Source: Littorina saxatilis
Taxonomy: Eukaryota; Mollusca; Gastropoda; Littorinimorpha; Littorinidae
Direction: 5' to 3'
Length of the DNA stretch: 64,000 nucleotides
Assembly (NCBI RefSeq): GCF_037325665.1
Contig: NC_090253.1
Coordinates: 7,021,970 to 7,085,969 of the forward strand
Shown piece after piece: positions 25,565 to 38,234 of the stretch. Both the position numbers and the translations under genes were made by a program. The notes under the pieces were generated by a model that was given only the letters and a program-made list of their open reading frames with translations, ran no database searches and was not told the DNA's origin. The stretch's first letter is position 1; each line of letters starts with the position of its first letter.

Positions 25565-26490
25565 CTGTCGAGCGAATTTTTTTTAAATACGTTTTTACTA
25601 CTAAAGGAGTGATAATTTTATGTGTTCGCCCTCGAGAAACCTCGATCATTTTCTGAAAATGCACGTTGATAAGTACCGTTTTATGATAAAGTTATACTCT
25701 CCATTCATTTATATACACAAACTAATGATTCATTTATTATTTGTAGAGCTAAATATGTCAGTCGGGATCATGTTAAGAATCGCAGTGTTTTTCGCAAAAT
25801 CGTACTTGACAACCCCCAGTAAAAAAATTCTAAAACAAAAGTTAATACGTCAACCTCTTTTTTTCTTTGCACAGATGTGTCCATATTGCTTAGAGGAACC
25901 TGTGCACAAAATGTGTAATGTTTCTTTCACGCGATTTGAACACACAAGTAACCCCTTAAGAATCGCAGTGTTTTTCGCAAAATCGTACTTGACAACCCCC
26001 GGTAAAAAAATTCTAACAAAAAAATTAATACGTCGACCCCCTTTTTTCTTTGCACAGATGTGTCCATATTGCTTAGAGGAACCTGTGCACAAAATGTGTA
26101 ATGTTTCTTTCACGCGAATTTTTTTTAAATACGTTTTTACTACTAAAGGAGTGATAATTTTATGTGTACGCCCTCGATAAACCTCGATCATTTTCTGAAA
26201 ATGCACGTTGATAAGTACCGTTTTATGATAAAGTTATACTCTCCATTCATTTATATACACAAACTAATGTCTCATTTATTATTTGTAGAGCTAAATATGT
26301 CAGTTGGGATCATGTTAAAAATCGCAGTGTTTTTTGCAAAATCGTACTTGACAACCCCCAGTAAAAAAATTCTAAAAAAAAAGTTAATACGTCGACCCCC
26401 TTTTTTCTTTGCACAGATGTGTCCATATTGCTTAAAGGAACCTGTGCACAAAATGTGTAATGTTTCTTTCACGCGATTTGAACACACAAG
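25565..26490 (+). repeat. Nested tandem duplication (about 547-bp and 160-180-bp units)
   Basis: An outer unit starting TTTTTTTTAAATACG at about 25575 repeats at about 26109. Inside, a block of about 160 bp from ATCGCAGTGTTTTTCGC to TTCTTTCACGCG occurs three times (about 25780, 25960, 26320). Each inner block has a TTTGCACAG acceptor-like site followed by an open 20-codon stretch starting MCPYCLEEPVHKMC. The copies are nearly identical, so the duplication is recent. A gene is not established. Confidence 0.75.
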
Positions 26491-26499
26491 TAACCCCTT

Positions 26500-26930
26500 A
26501 AAAGGTTCACTCCGTCATGTGAAAACAAGCCCAGTTTTCAGCGGTGCCACACATAGTTGTTGAATCCTGCCTTCGATTTCATTCTTTCCACAAGGCATGA
26601 CATGCTGAATTGGGTGTGGAACCACCCATGGACAAATTTAAAGAATGAAGAAAAAGCCATTGTTTAAAAGGCTCACTCCGCCGCGTGAAAACAGTTCGCT
26701 CACCGTCCAACATCTGGCCAGGGTTGTTCATGGGAAAAGACTTTTCATCCACTTGGTCACACTCACCTCTGATATAGTGTGGACCAGTTGGCACCCTGGG
26801 ACCTATATCAGCGAGTGTTATAGGTGCAGCGAAGTGTGTCTGTTTCGCCCAGTCTGCTGCGGTGCAACGAAGCGAGAACAGTCCATGTCCAGGGTCCGTG
26901 AAGTCGGTCGGTTTGTACGCCTGTGACATC
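26500..26930. repeat. Probable dispersed repeat
   Basis: Two related phrases, GGTTCACTCCGTCATGTG and GGCTCACTCCGCCGCGTG (26505 and 26670), bracket a block. The 117-codon minus-strand frame across it has no recognised domain and does not continue the beta-helix gene. Confidence 0.4.
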
Positions 26931-27075
26931 ATTTGTGGTACATGTATTAACTGCCAAACGGCACCATCAAAATCAAAAGTTTTTTTTAGAGCGCAGGAGC
27001 AGATTTGATTTAGTTAACTATTTTCAAAGCTCAGTCAAGCATAGTTTGGTCATATTTGTCGTTGGTCGAAGAAAA

Positions 27076-27951
27076 AACAAGTCGCGTAAGGCGAAAATAC
27101 AATATTTAGTCAAGTAGCTGTCGAACTCACAGAATGAAACTGAACGCAATGCCATTTTTCAGCAAGACCGTATACTCGTAGCATCGTCAGTCCACCGCTC
27201 ATGGCAAAGGCAGTGAAATTGACAAGAAGAGCGGGGTAGTAGTTGCGCTAAGAAGGATAGCACGCTTTTCTGTACCTCTCTTTGTTTTAACTTTCTGAGC
27301 GTGTTTTTAATCCAAACATATCATATCTATATGTTTTTGGAATCAGGAATCAACAAGGAATAAGATGAAAGTGTTTTTAAATTGATTTGGACAATTTAAT
27401 TTTGATAATAATTTTTATATATTTAATTTTCAGAGCTTGTTTTTAATCCGAATATAACATATTTATATGTTTTTGGAATCAGCAAATGATGGAGAATAAG
27501 ATAAACGTAAATTTGGATCGTTTTATAAATTTTTGTTTTTTTTACAATTTTCAGATTTTTAATGACCAAAGTCATTAATTAATTTTTAAGCCACCAAGCT
27601 GAAATGCAATACCGAAGTCCGGGCTTCGTCGAAGATTACTTGACCAAAATTTCAACCAATTTGGTTGAAAAATGAGGGCGTGACAGTGCCGCCTCAACTT
27701 TCACGAAAAGCCGGATATGACGTCATCAAAGACATTTATCAAAAAAATGAAAAAAACGTATGGGGATTTCATACCCAGGAACTCTCATGTCAAATTTCAT
27801 AAAGATCGGTCCAGTAGTTTAGTCTGAATCGCTCTACACACACACACAGACACACACACACACACACACACGCACACACGCACATACACCACGACCCTCG
27901 TTTCGATTCCCCCTCGATGTTAAAATATTTAGTCAAAACTTGACTAAATAT
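27076..27951 (-). repeat. Family A repeat, complete
   Basis: Runs from CAAGTCGCGTAAGGCG to the palindromic end TTAGTCAAAACTTGACTAAA. It contains a CA-rich tract at 27836-27885. Confidence 0.85.
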
Positions 27952-28406
27952 AAAAAGCATGCTTCAGCCAGGCTTAACCTGTTATTTTTGTATTCAAAAT
28001 GGCCGCACTGATGTTCTCCTTCCGAACCAGGTACAAATAAAACGCATCTTTTCCGTTCATCGCGTTGCACATAATTATGGCAGTTCAACTGAATAACTTT
28101 AATTTTTTGCTTTAAATAGCAAATAACACAAATTGAGAGGCTTAGAATGCATCAGAAGATCATCCTTGAATGTAACACCTGATATCACTAATTTACAGTT
28201 TATTCCGTAACAACAATGGCTAATCAAATGACTTTTTACGCTTTTAAAAAAATAGCAAGTTACGCAAATTGAGAGGCGCATAATTCATCGCAAGAACTTA
28301 CTTGAATTGACAACGCTAAAATTCATGTAAATGTCTTGTTTTGTCAAAAATGAAACGTACCAACAGCTAGCCTCTCTTATCTTGTTATTCTTAAAGTTTA
28401 AGATGA

Positions 28407-28694
28407 CTAAACGTCAAATAGCCGTACCCTGTAGTTGTCGTGGACATCAAAGTAGTCCTTGCGGTCAACGTTCCCCTGGTAGAAGACCCGGGGGATGCCG
28501 AGGGGATTGTAGAACACGTTGTTGTAGATCTGGTTCCCTGTGCCATGAGAAAATAAATATATTGGTGAAACAATAAAAGTGTTGTTAATCACTTACAGTA
28601 GCAGGAGTGAAAAAGGCTACCTGCTGAACATATTGATGACAGCACTTGTAAAATATCATTATCATACTGCCATTGTGTACATTTAACTAGGACT

Positions 28695-28790
<96 letters not shown>

Positions 28791-31790
28791 GATGATTCAT
28801 ATAGATAGATCTATTAACGGTTTGCAGTATCCATGAATGCATTCTTAGCCTGTCTTGTGTCCTATGAAATTGCTATGGTGCCCGTCAAATCAACTCCTTA
28901 AGATTACTGTTCTGAAAAATGTGATACTGCTATATGACCTATTGGTTGCTTCACGGAGACTACATACCCCTGGGTGCGTCTGGGTTACCGCGAATAATGG
29001 CACAGCTGGACTTATGGTATGAGAGGGAGGGACTGGACAGGCAGGGGGTCTGGGTCTGGCCCCCAGATGCTGTTTACATTTAGCATTTGAAAAGGTCTTT
29101 TTGAGTCTGCCCTTGAGAAAAAAAGGTAAATTTGCCAGGTAAGGGGGGCTGCGGGGGGGGGGGGGGAGCTTCCGGTACCAAGCGCCCCCCCCCCCCCCCA
29201 GATCCAGCCATGAATGTGGAGGGCCCCAAAGGGGGGTATCATCACGATCACGGGAAGGGAAATTTTAGCTTTCACGATCACAGTTACCTAGCTTGATTTT
29301 TGTTTTCACGATCACAAACACCTTGACGAATAGAGGATCATAGAGTGATACAGCTGTGAAAAATGTACGTTGAAAATAATGCCCATCACGATCACGAAAA
29401 CAAATGACGATCACGATCACGAGACTTGATTTTTTTGTCATCACGGATCACGGGCAAAGTCCCATCACGATCACAGAAATGGAAATTTCGGCAATCACGG
29501 TCACAGAAAGGTCAAAAAACGCCAATCACGATCACGATTTTAAACCCTTTGGGGCCCTCAATGTGAACATGCTATATGACCTGTCAGTTGCTTCATGGAG
29601 ACTATACATACCTTTGGGCGCTTCAGGGTGGTCGTGCATGATGTTGACCAGTTTGGGGTACCTGCTTTTCCACGGCTCGCTCTGGTAAGGCACGGACTGC
29701 AAAATACACATACACGTTCATTGGAATCCCTTTGCTAGTCAGCATAGATCCGGTATTAGGCATGAGAAACGATGCTAAAAAAGATCGATTGCCGGTTGGA
29801 CACCAGGACAAACACCGTACTACACATTTGTCAAATACAATAACAATAACAATAACAACACTTTATTGTCCATTAAAATGTTACATAACAATGGACAATT
29901 TTCTTCGGCACACCCTTCCTGCCTGTAAACGATTATAACAACAATTGGATAAAATGACAACACACATAAAACATAGGTTCACGTATGTTATAACAAGCAC
30001 ACATATCATACTTCCAATAACACTGACCTAAAGTGTTGTTTGTGTCTGACATCTTTAAATTGAATAAATGTACAGATACAATGTAAATAAGGTCACACGT
30101 CTATTAAGACTATCACAATCAAATATAATATTGCACTATGTAAATTGACCCTCTCATAACACGCCAGTAAGATAGAAAAGCAATATACTATATAAAGCAA
30201 AGGTTTAACAGAAGTAAACCCAGAGACAAAAAGGAGAAGGAATAATTGAGCTAAATAAAAACAAGTCGTTTCGATTCCCCCTCTACGTTAAAACATTTAG
30301 TCAAAACTTGACTAAATGTAAAAAAGAAGAGAAAATACATCTTCTCAAAAATTTTGTGTGTGTGTGTGTTTCAAACCACACATGAACAACGTCCCCCAAA
30401 ACAAGACTAACCTGGAGTCTCTCCGTTAGAGTGTGACTGAAGTCCTGGCTACCCAAACCCCTTCCGTCAACCTGAATGGAGTGTGACGTAGCGTTGAACA
30501 TGACGTTGTAGCGGATGACGTTGTCACGGCCACCGCCAATGTTGGTGTGCACCTCGTTCTGGGTATGAAAGGTCACGTGGGTAATACGTACATTAACGCT
30601 TTATACATCGCGTGATTAGCTAAAGTACTACATTGTGTTTATCGCTTTACCTCTCATCGTTGACAGTCTCTGCATGTTGGCAGGATGTATAAGACAGGCG
30701 TTTACTCGAACACAGCCTCTTCGAATTCAAACCAAATCATAATTTTTGTCACATCAGCAACTCTAGTCTAGTAAATCGTGTGTAAGGGAATTTAAACAAA
30801 ACACTAGCTGACTTGCCTACTGAAGAACAATACTAATTTAGTCAATCGATGAATTCCGATAATAACTCTGTCGGTTTTTTGTGTTGCAGAAGAGTTACTT
30901 TCCCTTGTTTTTCATTACTTTTTTTTAAAAAAAAGCTACGCGTGAGATTGTAGGCTTGCCTCAGTGTTTGTAAGGAAACACAAGAAATTCCTCCGATAGG
31001 AAAAACACCCCCGTCAAGGGAAATAACCTTCTCAGTTGGTGGCAGTGAGAATGGTTATTTCCCTTTGACCAACGGGGGTGTGCCTCTATAAGTCCTTGTA
31101 TAATTTTAATCCATCAATAACTCCCTAACCGTGTGTTTGACTGGTCCCAATTTTTGTAAGGACCGTCTCAGGAATGTATAGAACCTGTTCACCAAGTTTG
31201 GTGACGATCGGTCCGTTCATTCTTGAGATCTACTTGCGAACACAAACACACAAACACACAAACAAACACACAAACAAACACACAAACAAACACATCGAGT
31301 GAAACCTATACACACCCCTATACCGGGGGTGTAAATAAGGTAAAGCAACTCTTCCAGACCCATATATTTCTTCAGATAGTTATTTCCAAACCTCGTCTGT
31401 TGGATGAAACTATTTGCCTTACGTTGTAGAAGACGTTGTGTTCGATGAGAACTGATGAATATTCATCGTCCAGCATGATGCCACGAACTTCCGCTCCAGG
31501 CAGGAAACGCAGTGTCTCATGGATGTGGTTGTAGCGAATCACGTTGCCTCTCTGTTGTGACAAACGTAGTCATGTATTCCATTTAATAATCATTCTTCTT
31601 GTTTTTCAGGTGAGAAATGACCGCCCTGATATGGCCCTGCGTGGTCGGCTGGGCGTTAAGCAAACAAACAAACAAAAAAGGTGAGAAATGAAATTTTACA
31701 CTACGATACACGCTGTTTAATCGAATGTTTAATCTTTACATTTCTTTGTGCAATACCGTTTTGGTAAATATGAGGCAGGCCTAATGGCAA

Positions 31791-31835
<45 letters not shown>

Positions 31836-32031
31836 TGTATGTGTATGTGTATGTGTAAGTATGGATGTGAGTGTGTGCGTGCGCGCGTATGTGTGTGTGT
31901 GTGTGTGTGTGTGTGTATGGATGTGTGTGTTTGTGTGTATGTGTGTTGATGTGTGTGTGTGTAAGAGAGAAGAGAGAGAGAGAGACAGAGAGAGAATGAG
32001 AGAGAGAGAAAGAGAGAGAGACAGAGAGAGT

Positions 32032-32080
<49 letters not shown>

Positions 32081-35000
32081 ACACACGCACATACAGACCG
32101 ACATACAAACAGACATACAAACAGACAGAGAGACAAACAGACATAGAGCAAGAGACAGAGACAAGGGAGACAGAGACGTACCCATGTCCAGTCACGTCCG
32201 CTATGTATGGCGCCACAGTCACTGGAGTTCCAACACGCGTGGTGAATGTCGTTCTTCTCTATGATGTGGTCGTTGCCCTGGACATATAAAACACGTCAGT
32301 GAATTCCTTCCTTTCATTCCATTGCTGGGGCCCAAGGACTGTTATGCCGGGGTGGAAGTAGAGATAAGCGCCTACTTCCCAAGAAATGCTCCATATGGCT
32401 TCGTGTCTCCAAACACCTCTGACAGTCAAATCCAGCTCCTGGCCTTCACGTGGCGGGCCCTGTCTTCGACTAACAGGAGAAGGGATGCAGGCGGGTCACT
32501 GGCGCCTTAAAACCAGCTGCTTCGGGCAGATGGGGCTCGTTAACCTTGGATGGTCGCTCATCTAGGAGAAGGACAACTCCGATTTCAAAACCCGCACTGC
32601 CTTGTGTGCGCCTTGGGAAAGGCAAAGGCTACGAGAAGGAAAACTTCGACGTCAAACCCGGGTAGAGTGGACTCGACAGCCCAGCAAGGCAGCTACTCTT
32701 GGGGAGGAGGCAACCCTGAGTAAGAACCTCAACCACCGAAGACGGAAGACAGCAGCCAACTTGGCGTGGGGAGAAAATCGGCTGTCTACGCTTCCACGAT
32801 AATATGGCCGTGCAATTATCCTTGAAACATCGAACGCAGAAGAAGAAGATTCCATTGCTATTACCCTATTATCCGTTGCTGGGAAATTCGGGTCGCTTCC
32901 TCCAAGTGGAAAGCTAGCAGCAACGAGAGGTCTGTTCGTGTTTTGGTGTAATCAGCCACCTGCACTGACTTCTGGCAGAACGACCGAGGTCTTTTACGTG
33001 CCACTGTGGTGACATGGATACCGTCTCTGAGTCTGTTCATAGAGTTGACCCGTTTCCGTCCCGTCCTGGCATTATTATTTCTAATATGCTGACTGTTAGC
33101 AAATGATAACAGACATGTCGAGAAAAAAGATACCAAGCATGGGCCTTTTAGGCGAATGCTGATATCGTTTGTAATGCATGTCTGTTATCATTTGCTAACA
33201 GTCAGCATATTAGAAATAACGGTTTTATTACCGTTTAATTTGACCAAAAGAAATTTCGAAGCGACCCCGCGAATTAGACAGAACAGCCGCAATGGGAACT
33301 GGAGCGCTCCTACCTGATTATGCCTGTCAGTCAAAGAATTCTCGTGACCTGGGTCAGCCAATCAGAGTAACACACCTTTCACAGGTCAAATGCGTTTGAC
33401 ACACACTAAACCATGTTGAACATGCGTTTCGGTTGCTTCGCTTTTTCTTGTTGAACAGAGAGCGACAGATTTAGAACCGACTCCAGACGGATGGGAAATG
33501 ACGTAAAGATACATTTGACGTAAAGCGAGTGACCCAATTTCACTTGATTTTCCGAACTTTAATAATTTAGATTTCAAGTGAGCGAGTCGGCATTGCACAC
33601 TCAGAGGATGGGCGGTGCCTCGCTGTTCCGTAAAGCACCCACCGACAAAACTCGCTTTTCGGTATTTTTTAGATAAAGAGAGTATTATCTGACAGCATTT
33701 GAAGTGTCATTCTTTAGAATAAATCACACTGATATTGCTGATTTAAATTTTTACTTTGTCTTGTTCATTTTTAGCTTGATAAACAAAAAGGGTCCCTGCC
33801 TGAACGTTATAACATTTAGAGGGTCACCTAGAATCCGTCCTGATTGGTCAAAAAGCCATATGGGGCACTGAATTGGTAATAAAGCAAGATCTAGATCCGC
33901 AATTTTCAGGAGGTGTACGGGAACGTGTACGGGTAACGTCATCAAATCTAGTTTTTACGTCACGCGTTTGCAAAGATCTGCAGTCTTGGTGGGAGCAAAA
34001 CAACTATGCATTTGGAACATTGGAGAAAAAAGTGAGTCACGGGTGACGCAATATCTACACGTACACGTACAGGTCTTTGCTACACGTTCGACCATCTAGA
34101 ACACTGTGATGTGCAACGACGGCAATGGCAACGCACAAGGGCACTGTACTAAAAAGAAGCAACACTAAATAGAAACAAACAAACAAACAACACTCGACAT
34201 TCCCGATGAAGGATTGAGATAGGGAGGAAAGGGAAGACGACTTAAAATAGCTCTAGACATATACTCACGGCCCACCAAATAGCGGTGTACTGTCCGTGGT
34301 GCAAATGGTTGTGGGCCACAGTGATGTGAACACCGGTTATATCCACCGCCTTGGTAGGGATGGCTCCCACTCGGCTGTAGTCCCACATGTTGTTGTCCTG
34401 AATCACGTTGCCTGACGGTGTCAGCGTTTTCCTGTCCCCTCCTGCAAAAGTGGCCGCCCGGATAAGGTATGACGTAAGACGTCTGAGAGTGTGAGTACGC
34501 GTCAAGGTCGTATTGTAAATGTACTATGCGACCCGCAGCCTGTATAATTGACATTAACTTAACACTCTTTTACCAACATAAAAGACCTACCTCACCTTAC
34601 ATCTACTAAACAATCGTCCAAAAACCAATGTCTTTAAACTTGACACTTTATTTATACTTATAATTCTCCCATCTTTACCAGTGTAATCGAACTTACTTAA
34701 ATATATACACGACATTCTTTGTCTTTAAAACGTGTACTATAAACCGACGGCAAATTAAATCACCATTACCAGTAAACTCAAACCTGCTTAACATTCTGAC
34801 ACCACTGAATTTATGTACTAATGTCCATAAACCTGTCTTGAATTCACATCAGTGTTTTTAAACTTTTCTGTAATCCTCACACGAACACAAGCGTCTTTTA
34901 ACCTGCATAAGCCAGTGCCTTGCAACCTTTGTGAAATTCTGACACCACCACTGTTGTCCGTAAAACGTTAACATTCTGACACCACCACTGGTGTCCGTAA

Positions 35001-37447
35001 AACGTTAACATTCTGACACCACCACCGGTGTCCGTAAAACGTTAACATTCTGACACCACCACTGGTGTCCGTAAAACGTTAAAATTCTGACACCACCACT
35101 GGTGTCCGTAAAACGTTAAAATTCTGACACCACCACTGGTGTCCGTAAAACATTAAAATTCTGACATCACCACTGGTGTCAGTAAAACGTTAAAATGTTG
35201 ACACCAACACACGTGTCTTTAACTCTTTCTGAAATTCTGACACTATCACCGACATCCGTAAAACGTTAAAATTCTGACACCACCACTGGTGTTCGTAAAA
35301 AGTTAAAATTCTGAACCAACACCCGTGTCTTTTTATCGACCAAAACCCATGTCTTCAAACCTACCGGACATTCTGACACCACCGCCAACGTCGTGAAATT
35401 CTGACGCCAGGACAGACACGTCCCTGCAGTCCCCGTTGCAGGTCAATCCGAAAGAACCTGGAATAAGGAGAGAATGTCAAATCCAGTTCTATCTTTGCCG
35501 TCATGTCTTTGTCTTGGTACGCAACTTTGCTATATATTCAGAGGTAGGAATAAAATACTATGATATACGGTAACATAACGGACCCTATTTTATGCTGCTT
35601 ACCCTCTGATACCACCTCCCCCAACCAGTTGTCTAAAAGAAGACGACGTTTAAAGAGAAACTGCAGACTCGGTGTTTCCTTGACCAAACATCGAACATCT
35701 TAGTTCAAATATTGTATGAAGCAGCTTATCGGACAAGCATACAAACCAGGCAAATGTATGTACTAATCATCTGTTGACAAGAGTTGTATCTAAATTTGAA
35801 AAGACAGAAGAAGCAAACCAGCACCGAAATCCATATGTAGGTGGCAAAACCCAGACAAAATCTTTTGAGGGCGAAACTTTCTCTTCGCTTCTGTGCCAAA
35901 AGATTGGTCACAAATAGCTCATATTTTTGTTGTACATGTTTAAAGTGCTTCTGTTCCCCTCTGTTCACACAATCTCTTTGTCGAAAGAAGCTCGGGGTCC
36001 TAAGACTTCAAATCCACTGTAACATCAGTACCTGTCCCAATAAACATGCCAGAACTGGGCCACTGCTGGCGTTTTGATGGCAATGCCAGTTGCCAGAACT
36101 ACTGCCATCAAAGGCCCACCTATGGCCCAATGCTGGCATATTACCCGTATGCACATTGGCAAATTGATGGGCCATCACTGGCAAGCCAGCACTTTGCCAG
36201 CAAAAACCCATCATTTATTTGCTGGCTTTTTGATGGCTTGCCATCATTTTTCCAGCAATTTGCCAGCAATTTGCCAGCAAAAACCCATCATTTATTTGAT
36301 GGCTTTTTGATGGCTTGCCATCATTTTGCCATCATTTTGCCAGAATTTTGCCAGCAAAAACCCATCATTTATTTGATGGCTTTTTGATGGCTTGCCATCA
36401 TTTTGCCAGAATTTTGCCAGAATTTTGCCAGCAAAAACCCATCATTTATTTGATGGCTTATTGATGGCTTGCCATCAAAAACCCAGCATTTTGCCAGCAT
36501 TTCGCCAGCATTTTGCCAGCATTTTGCAGGTTTTTAGTTCCATATAAAAAAAAACTTTTTTCCATATATTTTCCGTTAATGGCCCTTTACCTGCTGAAAT
36601 TACCGGGCCACAACTGGCCCGGCAAAATGCCATATTTCTGTCTTTACCATTGCCAGCAAAATGCCAATAAGTTGCAGGAAATATACCAATACCACTGATT
36701 CGGATAGAATGACGGCTCTATTCATGTACTCGATCTGCACAGTCTTGTTAGCCCATAGATGGTTGTTAGAAGTCTATAAATATGCTTTGTTTTGTCATTT
36801 TTTACTGTGAATGTAATAACAATAACAAAACACAGCACATCAATGGACTTTTCAACCCATGCTGGCGGCAAGACGTGCGCAAATAAAGCAAAGGGCAATG
36901 CTGTCAAGCTGTACATTAGCAATATGCATATGCGTAATTATCAAATTCATCAGTAAAATGCAATTGAAATGCTAATCACATTTGTCGTGTAACTTATCTG
37001 GCAAGTAAAGGCAGTGGTTTTGACAGAATATCGTCATCAACGCAGTTATAGCGGGCACAACAACAATACAGTAATATATATTAAAAACAAAACAAATGTA
37101 AAGCTTCCAAACAGCAACGACTCATTACCGAAACATTACAGAAACGTACGCTTTGTTTTCAGTTGCTCACTGTTTTATTTTATTTGTACAGCGTTCTAAA
37201 TTTCACACTCGAGACATGATGACCAAAGGCAGGAATGTTTCTTGTTCACTTCCCAGTAAACCTCCGTAGGATTGTCTTGATTCTGTCATTTCTCTGTTCG
37301 CATCCGCAACGTTGAGATAACGCTTCTTTTCTTTGTCCTGACGTCGTAGCCTACGGTAAGCCATTGAAACTCTCAAGTCCTCCTGCCGTTCACCTCTTGA
37401 AACATGAAAGCAAACGAGTTTTGTTGGTTTTAATTCATTATTCCATA

Positions 37448-37529
<82 letters not shown>

Positions 37530-37635
37530 CCAAACAACCAAACAAACGCAAGCATACACGCACGCATGCAAGCAAACAGCACACGCACGCACGCACGCAC
37601 GCGCGCGCGCTCACACACACACACACACACACACA

Positions 37636-37706
<71 letters not shown>

Positions 37707-38076
37707 ACACAGAGGCATTCTCACAGAGAGGACGACTTCTTGTAATCTATCATATTTTCTGAACTGACTAAAATGCCAAGCAGAAGTAAGGGGTCAACAG
37801 GAATATGTATTTTGATCTAACCTGCGAAGCTTACGTTGTCTCGGACAGCTCTCTTGCGTTTCTCTCAGGAACTGAGACCCAGGCGAGCTGCATCTTATCC
37901 AGTTGGGCAGTCAGACACTTGCACAAATCTTTGTCCTGGAGTGAATAGACACATACTCAATGTCAACATTCACAAGATGCAATTTGTTTGGTTACAAGTA
38001 AGCTTATGGTAATGCCTATGGTGCTTTTCTTTTGACAGAGACAAAACAAACTCAATCACACAAAGAAAGGAAAAAG

Positions 38077-38130
<54 letters not shown>

Positions 38131-38182
38131 CCGCGCGCGCGGGCGCACACACACACACACACACACACAACCGCGCGCGCGG

Positions 38183-38234
<52 letters not shown>

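Noticed and set aside
26579-26932. 117-codon minus-strand frame as a continuation of the beta-helix gene
   Set aside because: No Asn-rich rungs or family motifs, and it lies in what looks like a dispersed repeat.
31701-32289. Long frames in microsatellite DNA (Ser-Leu, His-Thr, Cys-Val repeats)
   Set aside because: CA, TG and GA tracts give such peptides in all frames; exon 12 of the beta-helix gene is the only coding part here. Many similar frames elsewhere in the window were dropped for the same reason.
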